The notes beneath the pieces were generated by a model that was not told the DNA's origin, did no database searches, and worked only from the letters and a program-made list of their open reading frames with translations. Source: Pseudodesulfovibrio thermohalotolerans (GTDB lineage Bacteria > Desulfobacterota > Desulfovibrionia > Desulfovibrionales > Desulfovibrionaceae). Taken from it: a stretch of DNA of 64,000 nt. Positions 55,495-62,553 of the stretch are shown piece after piece (within the stretch, counting starts at the first letter, position 1; each line of letters starts with the position of its first letter). The position numbers were made by a program, and so were the translations under genes. The stretch spans positions 1,530,001 through 1,594,000 of the forward strand of contig NZ_CP120635.1 in NCBI RefSeq assembly GCF_021353295.2. Reading direction: 5' to 3'.

Positions 55495-55729
55495 TTCCAC
55501 CTCGCTTTTCTGTTACTGGAAAACTGTCTCTGTATGATCAAGTTATATTCGTCACGGTCCAAGGAAAGCAAGTTTTCACGCCGCATTGCGGCAAATGTGC
55601 GCCGCCGAAAACAACTGGCGCTCACGGGTTTTTATGGGCGGCCAAAAAAAGATGGAAAAGTTGGAAAAAGATGGGCCTTGAAGGTGGGGGAAATGTGGCG
55701 TTGGAGCGATTGGCAGAGCGAGGAGCAAA

Positions 55730-55744
55730 GCCCCTGGAAGGGGC
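55730..55744 (-). terminator. short hairpin after the 124-residue membrane gene
   Basis: GCCCCT-GGA-AGGGGC, leftward followed by TTTGCTCC; weak terminator. Confidence 0.55.
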
Positions 55745-55791
55745 CTTGGGGGTTGATGGTGTGGTGGTTGAAGAAGGTTGTGTTGAACGGG

Positions 55792-56166
55792 CTACTTGAG
55801 GCGTGAAATGTCGCTCATCAGCATTGGGGACTTGATCATGAACGAGGTCAAGATCCTGGAGGAGATGCACATGCACGTGCCGAGCAAGACAGGTATGGCA
55901 TCACCAGAAGCGGCGGCAGACAGGGCTGTGAATGCGGCCATGGCCGTGCCGGAGATGCCTATCCCGGCGAGGGTCATGGGCGTGTTCCTGGGACAGTCCC
56001 AGTGGCCGAGGACGGCCCATATGTACGCCGGCAGGGTAAGCATGGTCGGGGTCATGGCATACCATATCGATGCGTCTGCCGGAGCGGCGAATCTTATCGT
56101 GAACACGGACACGAGGCCGATGGCCAGGGCCGCCCAGGCGGCGAGGTTTATGCGAGCTATCCCCAT
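55792..56166 (-). CDS. membrane protein with four helices, unknown
   Basis: 124 residues, almost entirely hydrophobic, four helices (WAALAIGLVSVFTIRFA; AMTPTMLTLPAYIWAVL; GIGISGTAMAAFTALSA; VLLGTCMCISSRILTSF). ATG at 56166 shares one base with the stop of the upstream regulator gene and has AAGGAGGAG. Function unknown; coupled to a ribbon-helix-helix-like protein. Confidence 0.65.
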   Translation of the reverse strand: MGIARINLAAWAALAIGLVSVFTIRFAAPADASIWYAMTPTMLTLPAYIWAVLGHWDCPRNTPMTLAGIGISGTAMAAFTALSAAASGDAIPVLLGTCMCISSRILTSFMIKSPMLMSDISRLK

Positions 56167-56531
56167 TATATCTCCTCCTTTTTAAGCGGCATTACGACCG
56201 ACATCTGCGTGTTCGCGCATGTTTCGACCGCTTCGGCTCCGATCTGTATGATGCGATCTGCGGCCTCCGAGCGGCTGATCTTCCATCTCTCTGCCAGGAG
56301 GTCGATGATAGCCAGGACATGCGTCGGAAGTTGGAACGTGACCCGCTCGATGTCGCCACGGGGCGTGTGGAGCGGCGACATTCCGTCGGCGTAGACGAGC
56401 CTTGCGCATGTCGCCAATGCCGCCGGGAGTGATATCCCATTTTGCTTCCAGCTCTCCAGCCGGTCCCTGGTCTCGGCGCAGAGCGTAAGGTTTACGCGTG
56501 TCCAGTTTTTTTCAAGCGATACTTTAGACAT
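56166..56531 (-). CDS. ribbon-helix-helix-like protein with two repeats
   Basis: 121 residues. Two similar segments each look like a strand-helix-helix unit: TRVNLTLCAETRDRLESWKQNGISLPAALATCARLVY and ERVTFQLPTHVLAIIDLLAERWKISRSEAADRIIQIG. A single chain with two such units could bind DNA as an internal dimer, as repressors of mobile elements do. ATG at 56531 has AAAGGAG upstream. Confidence 0.65.
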   Translation of the reverse strand: MSKVSLEKNWTRVNLTLCAETRDRLESWKQNGISLPAALATCARLVYADGMSPLHTPRGDIERVTFQLPTHVLAIIDLLAERWKISRSEAADRIIQIGAEAVETCANTQMSVVMPLKKEEI

Positions 56532-56542
56532 GTTCTTCTCCT

Positions 56543-56836
56543 TTACATGTTGTTGTCGGACTCGTCGACGTGGATTGGTTGCAAACAACTGGCATCAGAA
56601 GCGATGAGGAGCGCATCTTCGAACCCAATGTTGCCGGGGATGCCCAGCAACTTGTTGCCGTCCATATCCTCCACGGTCCAGAAGTCGTCACCTGCAGTCA
56701 TCTTGACCGGCCGACCACCGTTGCGATTGAGATCGACGATGAACCGCGTCGTGAAGCAGGACTCACAGATCTCATATACGTTGTAACGGCCAAGGTATCT
56801 CACCGCCCAAGGGTTTGTGATCAGCATTCTATTCAT
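56543..56836 (-). CDS. hypothetical protein, 97 residues
   Basis: Contains RYNVYEICESCFTTRFIVDLN and DDFWTVEDMDGNKLLGIPGNIGFEDALLIASDA; two Cys as CESC could bind metal. ATG at 56836 follows GGAGGACGAC. It lies between the 108-residue gene and the RHH-like gene with gaps of about 10 bases, so is part of one leftward operon from 57173 to 55792. Confidence 0.65.
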   Translation of the reverse strand: MNRMLITNPWAVRYLGRYNVYEICESCFTTRFIVDLNRNGGRPVKMTAGDDFWTVEDMDGNKLLGIPGNIGFEDALLIASDASCLQPIHVDESDNNM

Positions 56837-56846
56837 GTCGTCCTCC

Positions 56847-57173
56847 TTATGCTTCCAACATTATTTCGACAGCCGCGTCGGTCCAGGATGCGCTGTGGTC
56901 AGATTCGTCAGCCCAGCGGAAGCAGGGGAACAAGCGTCCGTCGATTTCGATCGTCGGTGTAGCGTTGTATGATGCGACGATCCCGGCTTCGTTTACAGCC
57001 TCGCCGTTCTTCAGGATGAATCCGGCGTTGTCGTCGAAATCTGTCCAGGCGTTCTTCATGCCAGCGCGGACATTTTCGCTATCGTGCGCCTTCATCAACT
57101 TCGCCGCGCGTTCCCAGTCAAATACCATAAATCCGCTGTTGAAGCTCTTGTCGAGTGATCCGATATGTGCCAT
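56847..57173 (-). CDS. hypothetical protein, 108 residues
   Basis: Soluble; DWERAAKLMKAHDSENVRAGMKNAWTDF and TIEIDGRLFPCFRWADESDHSASWTDAAVEIML. No family recognised. ATG at 57173 has CAAGGAG upstream. First gene of a four-gene leftward operon behind a promoter with an overlapping palindrome at 57216. Confidence 0.65.
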   Translation of the reverse strand: MAHIGSLDKSFNSGFMVFDWERAAKLMKAHDSENVRAGMKNAWTDFDDNAGFILKNGEAVNEAGIVASYNATPTIEIDGRLFPCFRWADESDHSASWTDAAVEIMLEA

Positions 57174-57215
57174 TTTCGATCTCCTTGTTTTTGTCGGCGT
57201 TCCTCTGCGCCGTTA

Positions 57216-57250
57216 GTGTGAATATTTCACACTTCAAGGCCTGAAGTCAA
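57216..57250 (-). promoter_or_regulatory. promoter with operator palindrome over the -10 box
   Basis: Leftward -35 TTGACT (57250-57245), 17-base spacer, -10 AAATAT (57227-57222). The palindrome GTGTGAATATTTCACAC (57216-57232) covers the -10, so a repressor there would block transcription of the operon 57173-55792. The half-site GTGTGAA resembles those of Rex/CRP-type regulators; the actual regulator is unknown. Confidence 0.65.
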
Positions 57251-57299
57251 GTTTTTGGGCAAAAAAAGTTGCCTTCCGGAGATATCATAACAGGTTGCG

Positions 57300-57318
57300 A
57301 AAACCGGTGAGCGCCAGG
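57300..57318. repeat. 19-bp repeat, copy 2
   Basis: AAAACCGGTGAGCGCCAGG, identical to 53768-53786; 50 bases upstream of the -35 box at 57250. Confidence 0.7.
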
Positions 57319-57368
57319 AGTTTTTAGCGACTTGTGGGGCTTGAAAGGGGAATGAAAAGAAAAAAGAA

Positions 57369-57386
57369 GCCCCGCCGAAGCGGGGC
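57369..57386 (-). terminator. terminator after the 157-residue gene
   Basis: GCCCCGCCGAAGCGGGGC hairpin, leftward followed by TTCTTTTTTC. The same 18 bases recur at 57893. Confidence 0.88.
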
Positions 57387-57393
57387 ATGGTGG

Positions 57394-57867
57394 CTAGTCG
57401 ACTCCGAATGCCTTGCGGATTTGAGATGCGATCAGGAGCGCACCGAGCGGCATGTCTTCGTCGAGGTCGTTGACGGTCTTTGCAGACAATATGAAGTCCT
57501 GGACGTTCTCGCCGTGCTTGTGAGCAACCTGTAAGAGGTGCCTGACGTTCATCGTCGTTGCTTGCGAAACACCGCCGAATGCGAATGCGTACGATATGAA
57601 TTCAAGTACGTCCTCGGTCACGTATTCGAGGTGGTACATTGCCGGGGCGCACAAGTCGAAACACTGGCGGCCGTTCTCGGTCTCCACCAGCTCCCTGATA
57701 GCCGCAACACGGGCCTTTTCAAGGTTTATGCGGTCGTCCCACCTGCTCAGCGTCTCCGTTTTTTTGTCGGCCCAGTCACAAAAAGCGTCAGTCGCCGAGT
57801 CAATGGCCCTGGCGACGAGCCGCTTTGCCGAAAAAGCAATTCTGAAAAACCAGCTTTCCTTCCCCAT
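57394..57867 (-). CDS. hypothetical protein, 157 residues
   Basis: Helical, soluble apart from an amphipathic N-terminus (ESWFFRIAFSAKRLVARAIDSATDAFCDW). No family recognised. ATG at 57867 has AAGGAG upstream. It is a single gene framed by two identical hairpin terminators. Confidence 0.65.
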   Translation of the reverse strand: MGKESWFFRIAFSAKRLVARAIDSATDAFCDWADKKTETLSRWDDRINLEKARVAAIRELVETENGRQCFDLCAPAMYHLEYVTEDVLEFISYAFAFGGVSQATTMNVRHLLQVAHKHGENVQDFILSAKTVNDLDEDMPLGALLIASQIRKAFGVD

Positions 57868-57892
57868 GATCTGTTCTCCTTATCGAAAAGTT

Positions 57893-57910
57893 GCCCCGCC
57901 GAAGCGGGGC
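57893..57910 (-). terminator. terminator after the 54-residue membrane gene
   Basis: GCCCCGCCGAAGCGGGGC, leftward followed by AACTTTTCG; identical hairpin to 57369. Confidence 0.8.
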
Positions 57911-57920
57911 GGTTGCGGTT

Positions 57921-58085
57921 CTACTTCCAACCCTTGGTCTTGACGACCGGGTAGCCGGCGCAAAACATGGACACGGCCAGGGCGGCCATGGCGATGACGA
58001 GGTTGCCGGTGACTGCGTTGATGCCGGCGACGACCGCCGAGCCGAATGCGGCGGACATGAATGAGAACTTGAGATATCTGTTCAT
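57921..58085 (-). CDS. 54-residue membrane protein
   Basis: MNRYLKFSFMSAAFGSAVVAGINAV begins a protein with two short membrane helices and a basic end (YPVVKTKGWK). ATG at 58085 has GGGAGGG upstream; an earlier in-frame start at 58118 is less good. Such two-helix peptides occur as holin-like or toxin-like proteins, but there is no further support. Copy 1 of the shared upstream element lies 50 bases before it. Confidence 0.6.
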   Translation of the reverse strand: MNRYLKFSFMSAAFGSAVVAGINAVTGNLVIAMAALAVSMFCAGYPVVKTKGWK

Positions 58086-58135
58086 CTTCCCTCCCGGGAA
58101 CGTTTCCAGCGGCCGCATCGTGCGGCCCCTAAAAC

Positions 58136-58169
58136 CTTATTCGCCGCAATGACCGCAACTCTTGCAAAA
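58136..58169 (-). promoter_or_regulatory. shared promoter-like element, copy 1
   Basis: Leftward TTTTGCAAGAG, 13 variable bases, GGCGAATAAG. The same blocks with the same 13-base gap occur at 59195 and 60183. TTGCAA and the AATA-containing block are 17-19 bases apart, like -35/-10 boxes. It precedes the 54-residue gene. Confidence 0.7.
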
Positions 58170-58260
58170 TCGGGCCAAAAAATGACGGAAAAGGAGAAAA
58201 AAATGGCCGAAGGCAGAAGAAAAAGGATCGGGAAAGGAACTGTGAATGAAATTTTGCCCC

Positions 58261-58400
58261 CCTTCACATGTGGTCGTATCCACCCTGCCTCGAGGGCGTG
58301 GGGGGAAACAAAGGATCACCTGCGGTGGGCCAAGGATCTCTGCCACCTTCACCTGTGATCGTATTCCCATGTCCACGGGGCGCGTGGGGGAAACAGCCTG
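58261..58400. repeat. two-copy imperfect repeat, 85-base period
   Basis: CCTTCACATGTGGTCGTAT at 58261 and CCTTCACCTGTGATCGTAT at 58346, each followed about 20 bases later by GCGTGGGGG(G)AAACA. Each copy can fold into a hairpin. With only two diverged copies it is not a CRISPR array; it may be a structured RNA or protein-binding region. Confidence 0.5.
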
Positions 58401-58414
58401 GATATTGCGTCGCG

Positions 58415-58606
58415 TCACCGCCGTCCGCCCCGGTGTTCGGCGTGACCGTCGAACATCGGAGGATCTTGATTGCGGCGACTGGCGAACGCCGCCAAGGCGC
58501 GGAGGAGCATCCGGTCATCGCGTCTTGGCGGCATTGCGGCGTGTTGTGGTCTTGGTTGTGCTGTGGATGGCCGGAGAAGGGTGATGATGCGGTCAATGAT
58601 CCGCAT
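58415..58606 (-). CDS. small basic protein, 63 residues (tentative)
   Basis: Starts at ATG 58606 with AGGAG 5 bases upstream, overlapping the preceding gene by 14 bases, which supports translation. Composition is Arg/Pro/Ala-rich (RPSTAQPRPQHAAMPPRRDDRMLLRALAAFASRR). No family recognised; could be spurious. Confidence 0.4.
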   Translation of the reverse strand: MRIIDRIITLLRPSTAQPRPQHAAMPPRRDDRMLLRALAAFASRRNQDPPMFDGHAEHRGGRR

Positions 58607-58937
58607 GAAATCTCCTGACGGCAGCCATGTCCACCTTCTCGTCGACTACATAGCCGAGCGGCTTGTTGTCGGCCTCCGGCTTCTGCTTAACCCGTTCGCC
58701 AATGACATAGACGTTTCCGGCTGCCTCGATGCGGCGGTCGCCGTCAAAGGAATGCGGGACTTCCCGTAGGGCAAGGGCAACGAAAAGCTTGTCCAGGACA
58801 CCGCTTTCACGGAGCCATGCGAGATCACGGACAATGACACGGTATGTCTTTCCGCTTTCCACTCGGCCCCTTGCCATCATCTCGTCGGCCATTGCGTATG
58901 GCCACTTCCAGCGCCGCTCCGGCGGAAGCATGGCCAT
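58593..58937 (-). CDS. hypothetical protein, 114 residues
   Basis: Soluble mixed alpha/beta protein; GKTYRVIVRDLAWLRESGVLDKLFVALALREVP and VYVIGERVKQKPEADNKPLGYVVDEKVD. ATG at 58937 is 2 bases after the zinc-ribbon gene stop, with GGTGGGAAG in its 3' end; the open frame further upstream overlaps that gene. Function unknown. Confidence 0.6.
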   Translation of the reverse strand: MAMLPPERRWKWPYAMADEMMARGRVESGKTYRVIVRDLAWLRESGVLDKLFVALALREVPHSFDGDRRIEAAGNVYVIGERVKQKPEADNKPLGYVVDEKVDMAAVRRFHADH

Positions 58938-58939
58938 GC

Positions 58940-59152
58940 CTACTTCCCACCCCGGTTGCGCTTCGCATTGCGCTTGAGCTGGACCGCGCACTTGTCGCAC
59001 ACCTCGACGATCTCGGCACCGACCTTGCCGTTCTTTTTCGTGTCGAGCTGGTTCAGCCTGACATACGGCTGTCCGCAAACGTAACACCTGGTCAGCTTTT
59101 CCCCATCATTGCCAACAACCATCCCGCCGTTCATGATCTTGATCTTTGCCAT
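58940..59152 (-). CDS. small zinc-ribbon protein, 70 residues
   Basis: Two CXXC pairs, CYVC and CDKC, 28 residues apart, typical of a zinc ribbon, then a basic tail (QLKRNAKRNRGGK) suited to nucleic acid binding. ATG at 59152 has CAAGGAG upstream; copy 2 of the shared element lies 43 bases before the start. Possibly a transcription or recombination accessory protein. Confidence 0.65.
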   Translation of the reverse strand: MAKIKIMNGGMVVGNDGEKLTRCYVCGQPYVRLNQLDTKKNGKVGAEIVEVCDKCAVQLKRNAKRNRGGK

Positions 59153-59194
59153 TTGATTCTCCTTGGCCGCGTTTCTTCCTGCGGCCTTTGCCTA

Positions 59195-59228
59195 CTTATT
59201 CGCCGCGAAGACCACCGCTCTTGCAAAA
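59195..59228 (-). promoter_or_regulatory. shared promoter-like element, copy 2
   Basis: TTTTGCAAGAG, 13 variable bases, GGCGAATAAG, as at 58136 and 60183; upstream of the zinc-ribbon gene. Confidence 0.7.
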
Positions 59229-59574
59229 AGGAGCATCGGATCAGCAAAAAAAATGAAAAAAAAGGAAGGAAATGGCCGCCACCCTTCATTTTTGATGCGG
59301 AAACCGGCGGGGGAAACAATGCGGCAAAGCCACATTTAATCAAAATTGACCGAAATCATCGTTTCGATCGCAAAACGCGGAAACGATCCAAAAACGCAAA
59401 AACGGTCGAATTTTGCAAAATTCGGCCATTTTCACTCCATGCGGATCCAAGGATCTTTTAAAAGATTTGTCAGATATGGGCCCAATAAAGGAAATTAAAG
59501 AGTTGTCATCAACCCCTCACGCAACCCCCGAAAAAAGCGGCCGCGGATAAACCATAAACCCACGGCCGACTTGA
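59229..59574. other. gap with long palindromes
   Basis: No gene seen. Holds the perfect 18-bp palindrome CGAATTTTGCAAAATTCG (59407-59424) and the 14-bp palindrome ATCTTTTAAAAGAT (59453-59466), embedded in AT-rich sequence with several A-runs and repeated AAACG/CGAAA words. Candidate regulator or replication site. Confidence 0.5.
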
Positions 59575-60177
59575 TCAGTGACAACTCTGTTCCCCGCGGA
59601 CAATCTCTATCCCCGCCGCCTCCAACTCCTCTGCGCTGTAGTATTCGGCTGCCGCCTCGAGATCTTCTTCCGTGACGACCTGGCGCACAGCCCTGACGCC
59701 GCCGCCCTCGTCAACAGCCGACCGTCGAATATCGCCGCGGACAGGATACGGGCAGTCGCGGAGCATATCGTACCGCCAGAGGTTGTCCTCCACCGTATCG
59801 AGCATCTGCGTGATCAGCCGGTTAGCGTATTGTCTAGAACACCGCCTCCAATACACGACGTAATCGACCGCCCCAGGCCGCCGTCCGCCGTCCTCGTCTT
59901 CGGGATATGTCCGGACGCACTCGCAATCAAGATACACGTCGAGTATCTTGCGCATCATCCGGTCCATGCCATCATCCATGATCATCTCCAGGTCGCGTCG
60001 CGTGTGGATCCGGTCTTCCGCCGACGGCCCGAACACGTCCCCGTCCGGAGTAAGCCCGAGTTCCCCGTCTGCAACACATCTCCCAGTCACTGACCCGACG
60101 GTCCCCGCCGTGTCACGCGCCGCAATAAGCCATTTCAGCGCATCCTCTGCCGATCGGAATTTCTTATCGTGTGTCAT
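59575..60177 (-). CDS. hypothetical acidic protein, 200 residues
   Basis: Soluble, acidic, with many Arg-Asp patches; EDALKWLIAARDTAG near the N-terminus and YVVYWRRCSRQYANRLITQMLDTVEDNLWRYDML in the middle, a pattern somewhat like small phage regulatory (ArpU/sigma-like) proteins, but not recognised. ATG at 60177 has no ribosome site and lies only about 6 bases after the shared element, so the mRNA may be leaderless; GTG at 60183 overlaps the element. Confidence 0.6.
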   Translation of the reverse strand: MTHDKKFRSAEDALKWLIAARDTAGTVGSVTGRCVADGELGLTPDGDVFGPSAEDRIHTRRDLEMIMDDGMDRMMRKILDVYLDCECVRTYPEDEDGGRRPGAVDYVVYWRRCSRQYANRLITQMLDTVEDNLWRYDMLRDCPYPVRGDIRRSAVDEGGGVRAVRQVVTEEDLEAAAEYYSAEELEAAGIEIVRGEQSCH

Positions 60178-60182
60178 ACCCA

Positions 60183-60216
60183 CTTATTCGCCTTATCCAC
60201 CGCCACTCTTGCAAAA
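60183..60216 (-). promoter_or_regulatory. shared promoter-like element, copy 3
   Basis: TTTTGCAAGAG, 13 variable bases, GGCGAATAAG, as in copies 1 and 2, ending 6 bases before the ATG at 60177. Confidence 0.7.
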
Positions 60217-60384
60217 ATCGCCTCCACACCCCCGGAAAAACCGTCCCGGCCGCCACGCAACTAAAAGATGAAAAAAGAATAAAAAAGAATGGTTATAGCA
60301 CAAGAAAGTGGAGAAATCTCTGGGCTCCTGCGCTGAATCGAGCGATATGGAAGGCGGAGAGGCAAAAGAAAAAAGGGGAACGAA

Positions 60385-60852
60385 ATGGGAATCGTGATTG
60401 CGATTGTCGGTGCGGTGGTGCTGTTCGGTGCTCTTGTCAGCAACGGCGGCGACGGCGGGACTGCGAGTTGGTCGGCCGGAGAGGATGGGGACGGGGACGG
60501 GTGGCAGTCGATGTTCGGCGATGATGGGATCGGGATCAGGTCTTCGGACGATATGTTCAATGATGATGACGCTGATTTGCTCTACAATGACGACATTTAC
60601 TACTCGCCTATCTACAGTCACCTTCCCTGCAATATCCACTATGATTCGTCGTCTGATTTTTTGTCGTCCGATGACGATTTTATGTCGTCGTCATCGGCGT
60701 TCGACGACGACTGGCCGAGTTCCTCTATCGACGATGATTTTTGCGGCACGTCGTCTATTGGGATTGATGATGACATTTGTGGGTGCGGGTGTTCGTCGTT
60801 TGATGATGATTTTGGCTGCGGGTGTGGAATCGGGTGCGGGTTGGACGATTGA
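60385..60852 (+). CDS. membrane-anchored Asp/Ser-rich, Cys-rich low-complexity protein
   Basis: 155 residues on the strand opposite to nearly all its neighbours. A short membrane helix (residues 3-18, IVIAIVGAVVLFGALV) is followed by ~135 residues dominated by Asp, Ser, Gly and Cys, with repeated DDD(F/I/W) and SS blocks (SSIDDDFCG, GIDDDICGCGC, FDDDFGCGCGIGCGLDD) and eight Cys, seven of them in the last 40 residues. AAGGGGAACGAA precedes the ATG, and a terminator hairpin follows at 60888, both supporting a real gene. Metal binding (acidic and Cys clusters) on the cell surface is a reasonable guess; no family recognised. Confidence 0.65.
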   Translation: MGIVIAIVGAVVLFGALVSNGGDGGTASWSAGEDGDGDGWQSMFGDDGIGIRSSDDMFNDDDADLLYNDDIYYSPIYSHLPCNIHYDSSSDFLSSDDDFMSSSSAFDDDWPSSSIDDDFCGTSSIGIDDDICGCGCSSFDDDFGCGCGIGCGLDD

Positions 60853-60887
60853 TGGCCGATGAAAAGGGAAGGAAATGAAGAAAGAAG

Positions 60888-60907
60888 AAGCCCCCTGGCG
60901 GGGGCTT
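60888..60907. terminator. bidirectional terminator between convergent genes
   Basis: AAGCCCCC-TGGC-GGGGGCTT; T-rich on both sides (TTTCTTG rightward, CTTCTTTCTTC leftward), serving the + strand acidic gene and the leftward replication gene. Confidence 0.85.
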
Positions 60908-60956
60908 TCTTGTGGTCTGTGGTCGGTGGTAGGCGAGGTGGGGATTGGTGGTGCGG

Positions 60957-62240
60957 TTAGCCCTGGGTTGCGGCGACCCACTCCATGAGGCGGTCGTAGT
61001 CTAGGCCGTCCTGTTCGCAGTACCCCCTGATCGCCTCGTCGCCGTCGTTGCAGAAGAACTTCCACAGCCTAGAGAAGGTAGATATTTCATCAGCTGTGAA
61101 TCCGTCCGCCACGCCCGAAGCCTTTGCTTCTTTACGCAACTCTTTCGCAAACAAACAGATATCCTTGTTCTTTGCAATTCCGTTAAGGAACTGCGGGAAT
61201 CCTTTCCTATTGCGCTTGCGCACGTAGTTGATGACGGCGATTGCGTCGTCGACAGACAGGCCGGACAGGTGGGAAGCTACCCCGCGGTCCTGGCGGACGG
61301 ACTCCGGGAGGGCTTCGATGACCGATGGGTCAAGCGATCCGTTGCGCTTCTGTGTCGCCTTCGGAGCCTTGGGCTTCGGAGTATCAACGGCGGTCTTGTT
61401 AGATCCTTCTCCTTTTGCAACGTCGAATGCGTTCGGCACCGCGGCTGTATCGAAAACGTACATGGCTTTGTCTGCTCTGCCGACCTTTGTTGCCGTTATT
61501 TCCCACCCTGTCTTTTCCTTGATCTCCGCAAGGCGAGGTTTGACGTATGCCGAAAATGCACGGCTGACAGGTATTTCGTTTCCCCGTTCCTCGCCGAGCC
61601 ACATCCGGCAGAACGTGCGTGACCGTATCTTAAGTTGCCCGTGAAAGAGGAACGACTGCATCAGCGCATACAGCGACGTTGCAAGGCCTCCGAGCGGAAG
61701 GATATGGCGAAGAGCGAGGTAGTGCGTCTTTGTTGTGTCGTTTTCGATCTCGTCGATATAATCTTGGGAGAAGTCGAGGCGGTACGAAGCCTTGCCTACC
61801 GGGCTGTATCCAAACAGCCGGAACTCCGTTTCCTCTGCTTGGCCCGGGCGCAAAATGCCTATGTTGAGACGGCCGTACCTTCGGATTGCCGCTCGGACTC
61901 CCTCGTAGCTGCTCTTCGCCCTTGTCAACCCTATACCGTCAACTATGTCCCTGACGTTCACGACTACGATCCTGGTTGACGGGTCGTCCATACGAGCCTT
62001 CTGCAATACACCGAGTACGTAATAGTAAACAGGGGCATCTGTCGGGAGCGGAAGCTTGTCGTCGACTGTCCGGTGTGTATACCGAGTGTCGTCGCGAAAA
62101 AACGTCTGGAGTTCGAGGTCGCCGGATGACATGGCGTTGTTGCTATTTGGGTGCAGCTCGGCGAGATACCGAAGCTCTTTTACGACGACCTTTGCTGGGT
62201 CGATCTGGAGGCTGGTTGATGTGGATTCTTCATTCTTCAT
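60957..62240 (-). CDS. probable iteron-dependent replication initiator
   Basis: 427 residues. The middle part (YYYVLGVLQKARMDD... VRDIVDGIGLTRAKSSYEGVRAAIRRYGRLNIGI and THYLALRHILPLGGLATSLYALMQSFLFHG) resembles the winged-helix cores of plasmid and phage-plasmid Rep proteins. The C-terminal third (SVDDAIAVINYVRKRNRKGFPQFLNGIAKN) is a separate helical domain. The assignment is strengthened by four iterons 110-215 bases upstream of the start. ATG at 62240 has GGAG about 10 bases before it; the frame is open through the iterons but that reading just translates the repeats. It should open the origin at 62340-62560. Confidence 0.72.
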   Translation of the reverse strand: MKNEESTSTSLQIDPAKVVVKELRYLAELHPNSNNAMSSGDLELQTFFRDDTRYTHRTVDDKLPLPTDAPVYYYVLGVLQKARMDDPSTRIVVVNVRDIVDGIGLTRAKSSYEGVRAAIRRYGRLNIGILRPGQAEETEFRLFGYSPVGKASYRLDFSQDYIDEIENDTTKTHYLALRHILPLGGLATSLYALMQSFLFHGQLKIRSRTFCRMWLGEERGNEIPVSRAFSAYVKPRLAEIKEKTGWEITATKVGRADKAMYVFDTAAVPNAFDVAKGEGSNKTAVDTPKPKAPKATQKRNGSLDPSVIEALPESVRQDRGVASHLSGLSVDDAIAVINYVRKRNRKGFPQFLNGIAKNKDICLFAKELRKEAKASGVADGFTADEISTFSRLWKFFCNDGDEAIRGYCEQDGLDYDRLMEWVAATQG

Positions 62241-62350
62241 CTTTGATACTCCGTTTGTTTTTCTGTGTGCCTCCTGCTTCACTTCTATCACCGCAAAATG
62301 AACAGAGTCAAGGGGCAGTTTGACATCGTGACCACATTTTTTCAATATTT

Positions 62351-62453
62351 TATGTGGTTCAATGCAAAAAACCAGGTATTTTATGTGGTTCAATGCAAAA
62401 TTTATGTGGTTCAATGCAAAATAACCCAAGTTTTTATGTGGTTCAATGCAAAA
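62351..62453. repeat. four iterons, probable replication origin
   Basis: TATGTGGTTCAATGCAAAA occurs four times without mismatch, at 62351, 62382, 62403 and 62435 (19 bp each; start-to-start 31, 21 and 32 bases). All are in the same orientation, directly upstream of the initiator gene, next to AT-rich sequence around 62500-62525. This is the standard layout of an iteron-type origin with Rep autoregulation. Confidence 0.9.
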
Positions 62454-62524
62454 CTTTGGCTGAAACCCCTTGGGGCGCAACGGTTTCCGCACCCCTTACA
62501 AACTCTTAATTTACAACCAATTTA

Positions 62525-62553
62525 CACAACGACGAGAAGCGGTCGTCGTTGTG
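62525..62553. repeat. 11-bp dyad beside the iterons
   Basis: CACAACGACGA and TCGTCGTTGTG with a 7-base centre. Possible part of the origin, a Rep half-site dyad, or operator of the rep or sigma-like gene. Confidence 0.6.

Noticed and set aside
58261..58400. Possible CRISPR array
   Set aside because: Only two units, clearly diverged, and the unit structure includes the variable part inside the hairpin. No cas genes are nearby.
62240..62492. N-terminal extension of the replication initiator through the iterons
   Set aside because: The added residues are just translated iterons (repeated NHIKY/EPHK-type words). The internal ATG at 62240 has a ribosome site and gives a normal protein start.
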